Below, piece after piece: positions 45,711-59,510 of a stretch of DNA of 64,000 nucleotides. The stretch's first letter is position 1, and each line of letters opens with the position of its first letter. The position numbers and the translations under genes were made by a program. The notes beneath the pieces are model-generated. The model made no database searches. It was not told where the DNA came from and was given only the letters and a program-made list of their open reading frames with translations. Source of the DNA: Lantana camara (lineage: Eukaryota; Streptophyta; Magnoliopsida; Lamiales; Verbenaceae); contig CM074863.1 of assembly GCA_037501455.1 (NCBI GenBank), forward strand, positions 9,544,001 to 9,608,000, given 5' to 3'.

Positions 45711-47085
45711 GGCCTATCTACCAACAAGCAAAGATGTAGAAACACTGTGAAGAGTGTGGAAAAGGGATTAGGAATCAATGGTTATGATTTCCTGCCAGAA
45801 TACCAATATGACAAAGGTCAGGCCTACAGTATTATCAAAACCCTTTCAGAAACAAGCGCGTTGATAAAGACCTCTGGAAAATAGGAAGCATTATCACTCT
45901 CTTGTGTGTGTAAATATAGTGTGCAAAAAGTATACTCTCGAGAATGGGCTGTGGGATCTTTTATTAAATACTTTCTTTTATTTCACACCAACACAAACAC
46001 TTTCAGACTGTGAAACAGTGAACAAAGAAAAATCAGCTACTCTTTATGACAACGGTTGCCCGTAAAACCCTATCACCCACCATCAATTGACTGAGCAAGA
46101 ACGCAAATCTCAAGAAACAGGAAACAGAAATATTAAATAAAATACAGAAAAATCTCATCGTTCTGAAACAAAAACAAATAAAACGAAAAATAGGGATACA
46201 GACATACGTATGGGCTATACGCATTGGCCTACCTCCTTTGTTTTATCTCTTGTCTCCTGACTTTTTAGTTTTTTGGCCCTCTCCGCTACTGTGCCTTTTT
46301 GGTCTGCTGTTACAAAAGGGCGGAATGAGGTTTTTCCAGCGGTTTCACTTTTTCCTATGCGGTCAAAATTAGCTTTTGGTGTGTATTTATACTATTACGG
46401 TGTGTAGAGATTTTTGTGAAATATACGTATTTTGGGGAGAGGGCCTAAATAAATGCATGATGCTGGCATTTCATGTCCATCTATGATATGCCATACCATG
46501 CCATGTTTGGTAAAAGATTCCTAAGCTGTTGGGATCTTTGATATTTTTCCCTTCTCCCCGCGTGCCTTACACGCCCAATGAGACTGGGGTCTTGATAGAG
46601 ACTTAATGCCACGTGCTTGTCTGGCGCGTGGGGCAATGTGGCGTTCTGTTTTTCTCGCAATGCTGCGATTCGGCAACGTAGGCGTTTCTGACTCCTGGCT
46701 GGTAGTCGAAGTCGAGTACAGCTCATTTCCAGTTTGTTATATTTTGGGGCCCGTGTTTGGAGAAACTACGATTCTGCCACTGTCAGACTTGGGGACCAAG
46801 TTTTTTCAATTTTTTATTTTTTAAAAGTTATGGTATTTTGGAAAAATATAAATTCTTTTGAGTTTTGACGTATATGTACATGGAATATGATACGATTTCC
46901 TTTTATACGTTCTTTATTCCGTTCTCTAATTTAGGTGTAGATATTTTTACCTTTGTATTTTTTTTTGTTTTCCACTTTTAGACACAACCGAATCATTGGA
47001 TATATACGAGGGATTTAGAATTAAAATTGCAACTGCTATACCTTTAATTCGGAATGTATCGTTATTAAAGTTTGTGATATTGATT
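45711..47085. other. CRF10 upstream region and spacer
   Basis: Probable CRF10 promoter followed by sequence without a recognisable gene. Open frames at 46033-46224, 46481-46726 and 46606-46824 carry no domain. Confidence 0.5.
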
Positions 47086-47500
47086 TTAGGGGTTTTCTAT
47101 GAATAGTACATAAAAGTTGAAAAAATTCATTTTAACTCCCTATTTTTAAAAAAGTTCTCATTTGCTCCCTAGATGACAGGTCAAATTTCTTTTAACTTTC
47201 CATGGTTGTATAAAAATTCAAGAATCGCGTATCCGAACCCCAAAATCACGTACTTAAATGCCCAAATGATATATTTGGGGCAAATACATTATTTGGGCAT
47301 TTAAGTACGTGATTTCGGGGTTCGGGTACGCGATTCTTGAATTTTTATACAACCTTCCAAAAAAACGGGGAGTAAAGAGGAACTTTGATTTTCATCTGGG
47401 GAATTCAGAGGAACTTTTTTGAAAGTGGGGAGTAAAGAGGAATTTGAGTTCTCATATGGGGATTTTTCGAGAATTTTCCGTTCATTTTAGCCTTTTAAGA
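47086..47500. repeat. Large foldback element with near-perfect central hairpin
   Basis: The arms 47206-47267 and 47291-47352 are 62 bp long, reverse complementary with only a few mismatches, and separated by 23 bp. Weaker pairing (TTTTAACTCCCT and GTTCTCATTTGCTCCC against GGGGAGTAAAGAGGAA) extends the foldback outward to the ends. Confidence 0.8.
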
Positions 47501-50500
47501 ATAAAATATTTAATATCCTTCTTTAACTAGATTTTTGGTTAATTGTACTAATTTCCTAGTCTAAAGTTTAAATTGGGCCCTATCAATACAGATTCTATAC
47601 TATAGTTTTTGGATCAATCTATTAAATAGCTTGATTATACAAAGTAATTTATTCCTTCATTTTCCAACTTCAACTTTCTTTCTATTAGTTCAACATCACT
47701 CTTGACGACAGAAATATTTTAATAGTTAAAGTCCGCATATCATTTCCATATTTGATAATAAATAAATTAATAGTATAAGTTACTGTGTCTTATTCAATGT
47801 CTTGTATATATTATACCAAATTTGTGTTGGTCAAAATCTTGATTTGGTCTAGGGGCAAAGAATAGACAACAAAATCACCCGATATTTCATCCTAATTTCA
47901 CCACATCAAATACATTAATAATTATTTCTGAAGTAGTCGGCTATTCTTTATAACATGTTGATGAAAAATTATTATTATAGGAAGAGAGCTGAATTTTTAT
48001 ATACAAACTGACGAGATCTTGCAAATGCGACAATCATAATAAACATGTAGTGGTGTTAATATTAGTGACATTTTCGTGACATAATTTACTGACAGTTTCG
48101 TGCTCTAATACTATTAATATTTCGTAGTGGTGTTTACATGACTTTGTAGTACATGTTTTTCTTTACTTCTCTTTCCAATTCCTCTTGCATTGACTATACA
48201 ACATGTGTATTCTGATGCCAAGCATGTAGTTTATTTTTATTTTCAGTTCTTCGAACTATTTTAAGTATAAACTATTTATATTTTAATTGCCCCTTAATAT
48301 TGGATTCCGTTCAATATATATTTATAGATTATGCCTAAGAGCTTTAATTTTTTAATTTTGTTTATAAGTAAAAAGAGTGTGGAAAGGCTGGGTTTTGATT
48401 TCTATTTCAGCCTTCCTTAAATTTGCAAATATTTCTACGTCATTAAAAAAGAGTTTGCAAATACTTGAGTCTTGAGGTGTACCTTCCATTTCAGCTTCTT
48501 CATAAACAAGAGTACGTAAACTTTCAACTTTTTCAACACTATAAAAAGTTTGCATACATTTGAGCTCCATGGACAACAACAATTAAACTCGATCTTGTAC
48601 TCCAATTTCTTTACATTTAAATTGAACTCGATGTTTAATTTCAATTTCTTTAAATTCAAGAATTTATCAATAGTCATTCAGTTAAAGACATTATCACTGA
48701 AATAATCATCGGATATTTGTGTAAAAATGGATTCTAGTTAAAATCTAGGCAATTTTTCAATGAGTTTCATCTTAAATTAGGTTTAGTTAAAACTAACTAA
48801 TTATATAAATAAATATATAGCAAATATCATATAATTAATTATTTTTCTTAAAATATAATAATCACATGATAAGAGCCATTAATGTTCATTTTTTAATTAT
48901 TATTTTTAAAAGTCAAACACCTCGAGAGGGAATATTATTGTAAATCAAGAGAAGAAAAATACAAGAAGAAATAAAAGAAAAATTAATGTAGAACAAAACC
49001 GCAATTCTAGTAAATTTGTGAGCTATTATATATTAGCATCACGTCTAGCCCTAATAATAGAATTCGAGTATTTGAAATTAAAGATGGTTGCTCCCAAGTT
49101 GTATTATTTTTTTTATGATACGAATTAAACGTAAATATTTATCTTGTCTCTGGAAACTTAAAAAGGATTGTACGATTTGTACAAAACCAACCAAAAACTT
49201 TGGCATACTGCATACATTTGAAATGGAAAGCTCAGGAACAATAATACGACACCGTGTGGAATTTAAAGCAATTTAAAACTGGACCAACCCCGGCATAGAT
49301 ACATTATTACACGGCTGATATTTGGCAACACAATAATAAAAGTATAGCCACCATCTACGCATCACGTGATCCTGTTTGCATCACGACGATCATCTCAGAC
49401 AGTTGCCAATCCAACGTCCCAGAGTCTTCCACGTCAGCATACGCATAGCATTGTCCTGTGCCCCCACCACAGCCAATCCGTACCGCCCATACACAACGGA
49501 ATAGTCTCGTAGTCCAGCTACACAAAATAGTTTAAAAAAAAAAAAAAAAACAGTGCACCCCTTTCTGCATTCTCCACCCATGGGATGCGCCTTTCGGCTT
49601 TAGATATTTCGCTATCAGCACGTCACGTGACCGGCCATCCTCAACTGCATGTGGTTTCCAAAGTTTAATATTACCATGTCACGTGACCATCCCCCACGTA
49701 CGTGCTAATTAAATTATGTGTATTAGTATATCTTTCATTCTTTTGGATTTTGTGGTTAAACATGTATTCTACTTTAACATATCTAGCTTTAGATTCCAGA
49801 CATATGATTAGTGGCTTCAAATATCTAACTTTTCATGGGCTATTTTGGCCCGCCAGGGAAGACTTAATGGGTCTTGCTAATCTTTTAAGATTAAGTGGAA
49901 GCCTTTTTTAATGAAAATCATAAATATCAAGATGGTTTATATTTTGAGTGTCTATTATTATAGTTTATAAAGTATGAAGTTACTAAACCATATTTTTCGT
50001 TGTGTTATTTCCAGTGTGGTGAGCATGAATGCCACACTATATTTTGCTTTTTTGTTTTGTCTAGATTTTAGCTCATAGGACACTTGTCGGGCAGTGTGGT
50101 GTGGTGTGGGAGCCATGTCCATACTCCATACCGTATTGTGTATTTGCCTCCTAGTCCTTATCGATTGGAGGGAATTATTTCATGCATCCCATCACTAAAA
50201 TTATTTAATTTTCTCAAGATATAACATTATATGGAAATTTGCACTTAAAAAGACATTATTATATAGGCTGCAACAATTAGTGTAATGAAACATTCAACCA
50301 ATCAATTAAAATTTAAAATAAAAGGAAAGGGTAAAAAGTTTTTGTGTATGAATTATAGAATGAAGGCATGATTGATGTGTGATGGACCATACATATCAGT
50401 CATGCATGTTAATCTACTATTGGGCATTTGGCGGGCTGAACGAGAGAGAGAGAGTACAAGTAGGGTACGCAAGTGGAGGAGAGGTGGGGGCGGGAGTTGC

Positions 50501-51643
50501 TTCTTCTTCCCGCCAAAGGGACGGCGGTGGCCCCACCACCACACTTTTTCGCGCCAATATTCACTGCCTGCGACACGTGTCCCCTCTGCTCATCCTCGAT
50601 TGTGCAGCTCTCTCAAATATTATGCCACGCTACAGTTTTATTTTACACCAAAAAGGAGAACTTGAAAATTAAATAACAACAAAATGTTTGTTTTAAATGT
50701 TACAATTATTTATGTTAAACTAATAATCTTTTTTTTTTTTTTTTGATAAAGTTAAAGTTATAATCTTTTTATTCACACAATTGGTTAGTATACAAATACA
50801 TTTTTTCACATATGTGAGTGAATTGTAATTACAAGTAGAATATTAAACCTAATATTTTACAATCAATATTAAAAATTGAATCAGTTAAGGTTTTCATTTC
50901 TTTTCAACCACTTTCTTTATTTCCCACTAGCAAGTATAAAATGCTGGGAGGTGGGAGCAATGGAAATTGGGTCGGTGGCTACAGTGTAAATATACGACTT
51001 TTTAGTTCATATTTTCGCAGATTTTCTGTCATGAATTTTCATTGTCTGTTTATTATTATTTTTAACCCACGTCCTAAAATAAAATTTAGATTTGAATCAT
51101 TATTTTAAAAAAAATTATTTGAACAAACTTCTGTTGGTTTCTTGTTGCTTATTAATTAATGATTACTAATTTTTTTTAAAAGAAAAAAACTTGCACCTAA
51201 TGGTCCTATTCCATTCGGCCACATAACATAGTTGAATATTGGTATGCCGATTTGCATATCGACCGAAACTATTTCCTACCCTGTTGATGTCATTAAGGGA
51301 GCTCACTTATATCCCGTATAATCAAGGAATGAGTCTCAACTCTCAATTCAATTTTTGTCAATAACTTGAATCAAGTTCAATTACTATTTGACGTTAGACC
51401 TAACGTCTTAGTTTTTTATAACAGGTATAAAAGTGGGTTTGATACAACCGCTAAGTCATTAAATGTGTAGGAAACAATATTAGATAGCATTTAATGCTCT
51501 TCGGTCGGCGTGCGCCACTATGCAAACATTCCAGAGTATAAATATTCCTTTATTAATATTGTTATGTATGATTAAATATATCATTCAAATATATCCTTCC
51601 AAATATCCCTTGGAAGTTCATTTTTCTCTCTACTATTTGAACT
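47501..51643. other. Intergenic, no gene seen
   Basis: AT-rich spacer. Overlapping plus-strand frames at 50372-50676 lie in a locally GC-richer patch but show no domain. Three TCACGTGA octamers lie at 49362-49686 (listed separately). Confidence 0.5.
49362..49686. promoter_or_regulatory. Cluster of three TCACGTGA palindromes
   Basis: TCACGTGA occurs at 49362-49369, 49623-49630 and 49679-49686, with ACGTACGTG and CCACGTCAG nearby. CACGTG is the G-box bound by bHLH and bZIP factors. No gene starts close by. Confidence 0.4.
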
Positions 51644-52268
51644 TTGGGGAAGTCTAGGAACAAGTTCATCTTCGAACAAAAGGATGAATCGATTAGGGAA
51701 ATCCTTCCCATAATTAAAGGGATTACCTTGGATCTCATGCAAGCTGTGGCTAAGAGAGGTCAAAAGCTTACTACTAGATCACGATCAATTAGTTGGGTTA
51801 GACCACCTTCGGGTTGGGTCAAATTGAATACAGATGACAGTGTCTTTCAAATCTCTTTATCTGCAGCAGCTGGAGGACTTGTGAGAGACGAGGATGGTAG
51901 TTAGGTGTTTGGTTTCTCTTGTAATTATGGGAATATCTCTATCAAAATGGCCGAGTTGTTGGGTGTTAGGGAAGGGTTGAGACTGGCATGGGAGAGACGT
52001 TTTGAGAAAATTTGGATGGAATGCGACTCTGTCTTTACGGTATCACAAGATTACTTTGGAATATTATCCTTTAGGAAACCTTATTGCGGATTGCAGGAGC
52101 ATCTTGGCTCGTCCTTGGGAAGTGAAAGTTACTCATGTTTGGCGCGAAGGAAACAAGTGCGTTGATTTTCTTGCTAAGAGAGGTCATTCTTGTCACGAGC
52201 TGACGATTTGGGAGACCCCTGACGAGAATTTGAAGAACCTTCTTGAGGAGGATCATCCTCACCTTTGA
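51644..52268 (+). pseudogene. LINE-type RNase H remnant
   Basis: Fragments read in three frames: GKSRNKFIFEQKDES, then WVRPPSGWVKLNTDDSV and GGLVRDEDGS, a stop, then AELLGVREGLRLAWERRFEK and, shifted, THVWREGNKCVDFLAKRG. This is the RNase H domain found at the 3' end of plant LINE-like elements (reverse transcriptase family). Stops and a frameshift make it dead. The RT part is absent upstream, consistent with 5' truncation. Confidence 0.8.
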
Positions 52269-55154
52269 GACTGCATAAGTCTCCTTCTTGTACCAAAAAA
52301 TATATATACCATTCAACTTGATCATATACTCTCTCATACTCAAAAGTCAAAACATACCATTTAGCTCGATCATATAATCTCTCACACTCAATATATTGAT
52401 TTGAGCGTTGGAATGTCAACCCGAAATTCACTTTTATATTATCCTAGGTCGACTTTTAGTTTATGTTTGTTTTTCTTTCACAACCATCTTCAGGTCAAAT
52501 AATTTTCCTTAAATATAAATTATTGCGTTATTTCCAACTATCTTATACACCATTTTTTAGATTAAACCGTTTTTGTTGGGTATAAATTTTTGAGTGGTGG
52601 TTCGAATTTTAATTCAAGTAGCCTATCAGATATTAGGCATGATCAGTACCTTTCATCCATTGCGGTATCTTCTGTTTCGGGGCAAAATATCCGACCCGGA
52701 TTTTCTTAACCCGTCCCCTGTAATAGTCTATCAATCAACTTATATATCAATCGGTCAAATCTTTAATACTTATAAAAGAAACAAAAAATCTCTCATCCTC
52801 TGCTTTGGAGATCTGATCCTATCAGCATGTCAATTCCACGTTTCTTTGGTGGAAAAATCATTGAATATATTCAAAAGATATTTTCAAATAAGTTTATATT
52901 ATTGCTTCAGCTTCTAGAAAGAAAAATAATATATTCTTATACTCATTTAACATAAGATTATTTATATATGCTTAAGAAGTAATGAACCCGAAAAGGTACA
53001 TCAAGAAAAGTAAATTGAAAGAAATAAATATAATGATTTGTTGAGGGAAAGAAAACAGAAGCAGCGAGAATGGCTATCGAGTTGGCATTCCATTGACATG
53101 AAAATTAAACTGAGAAAAAAGTGTTTACTCGATTGATATTTACCAATTATTATTGCACCCGATAAACAACAACAAAAATAAAGCAAGGCGGCTGACAATA
53201 ATAATGTTGCTTAAGAAATAATTAGAGAAAAAGAAAAAAACATAGGATACCCGACAATAAAAATTAAAATGAAATATTTATTTTAGTAGTTAATTTAATA
53301 AATATGGGAATTATGCGTCCCAGATACATACAGAGAATGATAAGGTTAAGTGGTTGTGAGACAGGGAAATATGGGCTTAAGAAATAAGATTCATTCTTCA
53401 TGCGTGAAAGGGCCCACATATTTATGTAATAGTCGCATGTAAGTAATAAAAATAACTAATATTTGTCACGGGATCCATTCCATGATTCTGATTTGGATTT
53501 CAATATCTGAATGGGCTGACTTTGTCTTTACGGCCAATTTTTCTAGTAGGCCCATACCACCTCCCTAGACCCTACCTATGTGTATGACTGTATCCCTGTT
53601 AGCGAACATACACATTAATATCAATAAATTCCAATGCCCTACTCAGTTAAGCATAATCAATTATATAAACGAGTGTATTATATTTATTATTAATTAATTA
53701 ATATTATTTTTTAAGTTTTGTACACTAATAGCAAGAATAACTATATATAATACTGTTTGCCTCCTTAGGATGGTTTGATGAACTAGGTTCAAACTATAAT
53801 TACTCACATTATATAACTGTTGTATGAATAAATCTAAGTAATAAATGTATCCCAAAATTATAGTCGAAGTTTTAGAGTTTTTAATATATTTGGTACCAAT
53901 AGTGGTGAATTAGTACTTTACTGGAATATTAGATTTTAAGTAAAACAAGGACCCGTGTACACCCAACAAAATTGAAATGGAATAAGGGCTCTAAAGAAAA
54001 ATACACCAGAAATTTATACAGTATCTTGTATGTATTAATCATTTTGAGATTACAAATAAAATTTTGCAATCCCCTATAACTCAACACTTTAGTGGGATAA
54101 ATAAGTCTCACTCACTTATTTATCTTATCAATGCACACAAATTGAAAAGTTATTGGGCACGCTGAAGTACCAGAAGTTACAACCAAATGGATTGATATTC
54201 ACGGAGAGCATTAACAAAACTAGTTTTGCTCTTATGAACTTACAAGTTTTCCCTTGCATTTAAGGATTTATAGACACATTTTGTTATGTTAAAACTTCGT
54301 TATATACTGATCTCGTATAGTTTAGAATTCTAGCCATTTGAGCAAATCTTGCCATGTATGAAGTACCTAATTGCAAGAATATGATCCCTTAAATTGAATG
54401 CCGATGATTGGCATCTTGGATCCTTGATTCGTGGCCTGATATGATGAGGTCCTTCCTTTATTTCCCTGCAAGGTAAATATACTTTTCAAGTACCAAAACA
54501 GAATATTGCCTTTCCGGAGAGATGAGAATCATATTAAGAGCAAGAAGAGAAAAGATGGAAACATCAACAAAACATTATCCAACAATATATTCTGAAAATA
54601 CTTCATACTTTTGCAACAAAACCTAGATTGGGGAATTCCCCTATTTCATGCCTAGAAGGCCATCAATAGCTGTGAGTTATTTATTAGCTTATAGGTATTC
54701 TTCCATGCAACTTCAAATTACTTAAATTGTTCCAAGTTAAGATGGAATCGTAAGAAAATAGCAGACTTCAAAAAAACATGCAAACTAGTCCAGTTTTGTG
54801 CTTAAAATAATTAAATTCCCAAAAGAAGTTTCAAATTAATGAAAAAGCAGGGCAGACTGCGAAGTTGTGAGATAATGAGAAAGAAAATCCAATTCACCAG
54901 CAATTTTATTGGCATTCCCAGAAAGTAATGAATTTGGGCAAAATATTCTTGAGGAAAGCATGACAGATAGTCCAAGACTACAAAACAATAATAACAGAAA
55001 CTCACTTAACATGTTTGAATGGACAGGGATGAACAAAGCTTTTTATGCCATCTCCTCACCATTCACAACCTTGATTAACATTTGAAATCTAAAGCTTAAA
55101 CGATGAAGAAGAGCGGACATTCAAAACAGGCCTGTAAATTACATCAATGGTTTT
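52269..55154. other. Intergenic, no gene seen
   Basis: AT-rich spacer and XYL1 3' flank. The open frame at 52594-52917 is Leu/Ile/Ser-rich without a domain. Nothing else is recognised. Confidence 0.55.
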
Positions 55155-58100
55155 TTAAGCTCCCATTTTCCAAGACATGACAAACTTCTTCCCAACAGGC
55201 AACTCCAGGCCTCTAACCTCCATCATCACATTCTTCATCTTATTATCATCAACTTCTTCCAGCTTATCAGGATATTCATGTTTGGTTGAGCTGATTTCGA
55301 TTTTTGAAGTATCTGCAACCGCATTTCCATCAACTTCAATCTGGAAAGCACTTCCAAATCCCTTCAATCCAAGAACAATAACCTTCTCAACAATCCAACC
55401 CTTCTCCAGTGCAAACTTGCTTTCTACAACATCCGACCACACCTTCACTGTTCCCTCACTAACTGTTGCATGGAAATCAATGTACGTCGAAAATCCATTA
55501 CCAAGTTTCATCTCAGGAAGCTCATCCTCGTCCAAATAAAGATTTCCATGTGCTTCTCCAGTGGCAGCACCAACTGGGAATGTGACGATTAAGGTAAAAG
55601 GCGTCTTCCTTGCTTCCTTGGAAATTAGCCCACCCTGCTGCATAGGTAAAATAAAGTTTTGATACAGATGCACGTTGATCACATGCAATGGAGCATCGAG
55701 GCTGCGGTAATGAGATTCTTTTGAGACGATCACTTTCGTCATATCAAAGAGACTATACCAACTACCAGGGGGAAACAGAGCGGTGACCTTTGTTTTCGCT
55801 TTATTCAGAACAGGGGAAACCATCAAACTGCTCCCAAGCAGGAATTGTGTGCTCAATCCGTACAGTTTAGTTTCACTGGGGAAAGTAAAGAACAAAGGAC
55901 GAGCAATCGGAGCTCCAGTGGTATGAGCCTCGTAATTCAACGTGTATAAATAGGGTAAAAGCTTGTACCTCATTCCTAAAGCATTTCTAGCAGATATAGC
56001 CACTGATTTCCATTGATAAAGCTCCTGCCTTGGAGAATAGAAATTGGCATGATCCCTGGAAAAAGGGTAGAAAGCTCCAAGCTCAATCCATCTGTTGCAA
56101 AGCTCTTCCGTTGGAGCTGGATAAAAACCACATATATCAGACCCCACCATCGGAACTCCAAATATACCGAAATTCAACATAGTCGAAATCGAATATCTCA
56201 GATCATCCCAGGTTCCCTTATTATCCCCAGTCCAATGCGCTGCATAATGGCCCGATCCAACAAACGTTGATCGTGATAGTATAAACGGACGTTTTCCCTC
56301 CAGGCCTAAAAGCGCCTTGTGCGTTGCCACGGATTGCGAGAAACCGTAGATACTGTGAGCATCGTATTCCAAGACTCCATTGTAATGATACGCACTGGTT
56401 GCTATAGTTTTATACCCAATCGGAACCTGAGTTCCAGAAGCGTTTATCTTGTATGGCGGATCATCCCATTTCGTTTTCGTTATGTTTTTGCAGTCGAGGC
56501 AGCAAATCCATCCCGGCCCTGTTCCGTTGGGGCAGATTCTTCCCATGGGAATGGTGCACAGCCCATTACAGAAATTTGAAGCTTCGTTCATGTCGATCCA
56601 GAGCCCATCAATTGGAACAAGTTCGTGGAAACGACGAATTTCGTCACCCCACCATTCGACGGTTTTTGGGTTGAGGAAATCAGGGAAGTGTACGGCTCCG
56701 GGCCAGACTTGAGCGAGGAAAGGCTTGCCTTCATATTTGATGAAAACGTCATTTGCCAGGGCTCTTTGGTAGGTGCCGTAGCTTTTGTTGACGCCGATTC
56801 CGGGGTCGTTGATGACGATGTATTTCATTCCCAGAGCGTGGATTTTGTTTAGGAAAGCGAGGAGCTTAGGGCGGGCGTAGTTTTTGGGGTTGAGGGTGAA
56901 GTCCTTGTGGCCGTCCATGTGATCATCGTCGTTCCAGATGACGTCTAGTGGGATTTTGGCTTTCTTGTAGTTTTCGACCACATCTTCTACCACTGATAGA
57001 TTGTGGTATCCCCATCTGCATTGATGGAACCCTGTAAAAACCAGAACAGGGATGTGTTAATGTAACCTGAAGGCTGGAACGTAATTCGATCTATGCATAT
57101 TTCATAATTTGAATTGGGTTAATGTATTGGCCGATCTTGTTTGTTTATGAGTTACATATGTCAGTTAGTTCAATTCGTTCATACTGATTCATATATAATT
57201 TCTTGTTTCACGGAATCATGTTGTTAGCAGGGGAAAGAGGTACTGTTCATGAACTACATATTCAAAATTGTAATAGGGCCCCTGAGACAATGACTGTGCT
57301 TTTTCCATGGAGAAAAACGACTATTAGCAACCCCATCAATGTGCCTGCCGACTTACCAATGTACAACAGTTGTACCAAATAATGGACATGGATAATAGGT
57401 TTTAGCTAGCACACGAATACAAATGCTGCTTCACATAATTGTCTCGGAGATTCAAGGCACTTTAATTGCTATAAAACTGATCAACTAGGTCTTAGATGGC
57501 AAAATTAAATTGGTATTTAATTGCTGTAATATTTCATTCAATGGATTAAGGGGTAAAGAAAGTTTCTGTCTTCATCCTACTCATTCGCTCGCCTTTTTAC
57601 CGCAAGGATGAGATTGAGCTCACAAAATGTTGTTCTTATGTATAAATTGGATTGAAATGATTGAATAGAAACTGCTACAACTCTCATGCAGAGAAGACAA
57701 TGTCTGATGGGGAAATAGGATGCGAAGGGGAGATGTCATTGCCGACAGGCGACAAGAGCGCTTTTACATAAAGGGTAGGGTAGAAATGTACATTGAAAAG
57801 ATTAAAGAAGACCAACACATGTTTTCTATGTGGGCCTTACAGCATTTGTGACAATGTCTCGGCCTCATGTCTTCAATTTCAATCAAAACCTCTTGAAAAC
57901 CTTTGTCATACAAATTTTTATTATAAGGAACTAGCTCAGGTCATTGGCACATGTTTTTTTTATAAATTTGTACAATGTCTAATTATTAGAGGAACGGGTA
58001 AAAATCCCAAGCACAAGTAACTTTAGACTTAGGAAGAAAACAACATGGTAGACCAAGCCCACCTACCAACCTGTCTATTTGGCTTTCTCAACTCTCAATC

Positions 58101-59452
58101 ATACATCAAGATTTCAAAATGAAATCTTTGAATAATCATGATAAGAAAATCTTTTTTAAGTCTATATCAGCGACGTGTATAATTAATTATGAGTTGCTGC
58201 AATTGAGGGACAAAAGTCCCAATCTATCCCAAAAACGTTAATATGTCGTAAATATATTGAGTTTGTACTATTAATATGTACCCCTAAATGCCATAATCCT
58301 GCAACCTTTTCACAAGTTATTCTACCTTTTTAAAGAGCAGTAAAAGCCTTCAAGCAGTTCAAAACACACAGTAAATGCGAGAAACAGAAACATTGCAATT
58401 AAGTAGCATCAACAATCATCGGAAAGTAAGTTGAAAAGCTTACCAAAAGCCCAATAGGGCATTGCAGCTGGCCGACCTATGAATGCAGTGTACTGATCCA
58501 CAACAGCCAATGGCGACGGACCAGAGAAGAAGTAAAGGTCGAAAACGCCCCCAATCACTTTATACGTCAATGATTTCCCCCTGTAGAACACATCCATCCC
58601 ATTGCTGTTCAACAGCAGAACTCCATGAGCAGATGCCTGTCCTTCAACATTCCTCAAGTCCATGTACACAGGGTGGGAACCATATAAATCAGCATTAAGA
58701 TTGATGGCAGATATATCAGTGGTGTACAAAGTGTATGGATCATTAGGATAGAGTTTAATCCCGTGCGGCTGTGTGTTCTCTCCCAAACCATACAAAGAAG
58801 CATCTTTGGGCAGTTTTGTGGAAATTTCAAGGTATTGGTCTTTAAAAACCAAATCGCTGTATGGGTCTGAATCCTCTGAAGCGGTGTCGAAAAGGGTTTC
58901 GCCGTTTGATTTTCTTTTTACGGAAAAACTAAAAGGGTCTGCTTTATAAGCAAAAATCAGCTCATTTCCCGAAAATTCTGCGGCGGTGAGTGTGTCGGTG
59001 TTGCTACTTGGCAGGCCGATTGATTGCTTCGACGATGGAGGGGTTTCTCTTGGCAAAAGATTGTACGGAACCTCCCATCTTTGCTTCTGGGCATCAGTAA
59101 TGTGAACCCTCAAACGATTCTCTTTTTCATGCCTGAAAGAAATACGAGTCTTGTTAAAAAGATGACATCTTTTATGTTCTTATGGAAACAGAAAGCTGAA
59201 GACTTACTTGACATAGAGGTGCAAGAGGGGGATATCAGGGCCATAGATATTATTCTTCTGCTTGACTTGAAGTTGGCCCACAATGCCACCATTGGGGGAC
59301 TCTTGAATGGAGATCAATCGGTAGCCTTTACCCATTTTGGTTGGAGCAGTAGAAGCTCCATTGAGTTGAAGTATACAGACAAGAAGTAACAACCCTGGGA
59401 AAATTCTGAGAAAAGAAGATAATGACAGAGGAAAGGAGAAACAGATCAACAT
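55155..59452 (-). CDS. XYL1: Alpha-xylosidase, glycoside hydrolase family 31
   Basis: Three exons, 59452-59208, 59132-58444 and 57031-55155, join in frame to give 936 residues, near the usual ~915-930. The N-terminus has a signal peptide (hydrophobic [15 protein letters not shown], cleavage near residue 35), so the enzyme is secreted. The GH31 domain contains the nucleophile Asp458 in [11 protein letters not shown] and the acid/base Asp581 in [13 protein letters not shown]. Arabidopsis XYL1 removes xylose from the non-reducing end of xyloglucan oligosaccharides in the cell wall. Introns are 75 bp and 1412 bp, and the large one has no inserted gene that I can see. Distinction from plant alpha-glucosidases of the same family rests on overall resemblance and on position beside CRF10. 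Confidence 0.93.
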
Positions 59453-59504
59453 GATGGATGTATTATTGGGGATGAATATGTGTCTTTAGCCAAAGGCTTG
59501 TGAG

Positions 59505-59510
59505 TATATA
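59505..59510 (-). promoter_or_regulatory. TATA box of XYL1
   Basis: TATATA within ATTATATACTCA on the minus strand, about 53 bp upstream of the start codon, implying a very short leader. Confidence 0.55.

Noticed and set aside
50372..50676. Three overlapping plus-strand frames and one on minus
   Set aside because: Local GC-richness makes all frames open; no frame has a domain or supported splice or start context.
52594..52917. 107-codon frame
   Set aside because: Low-complexity composition without homology that I recognise; isolated in AT-rich spacer.
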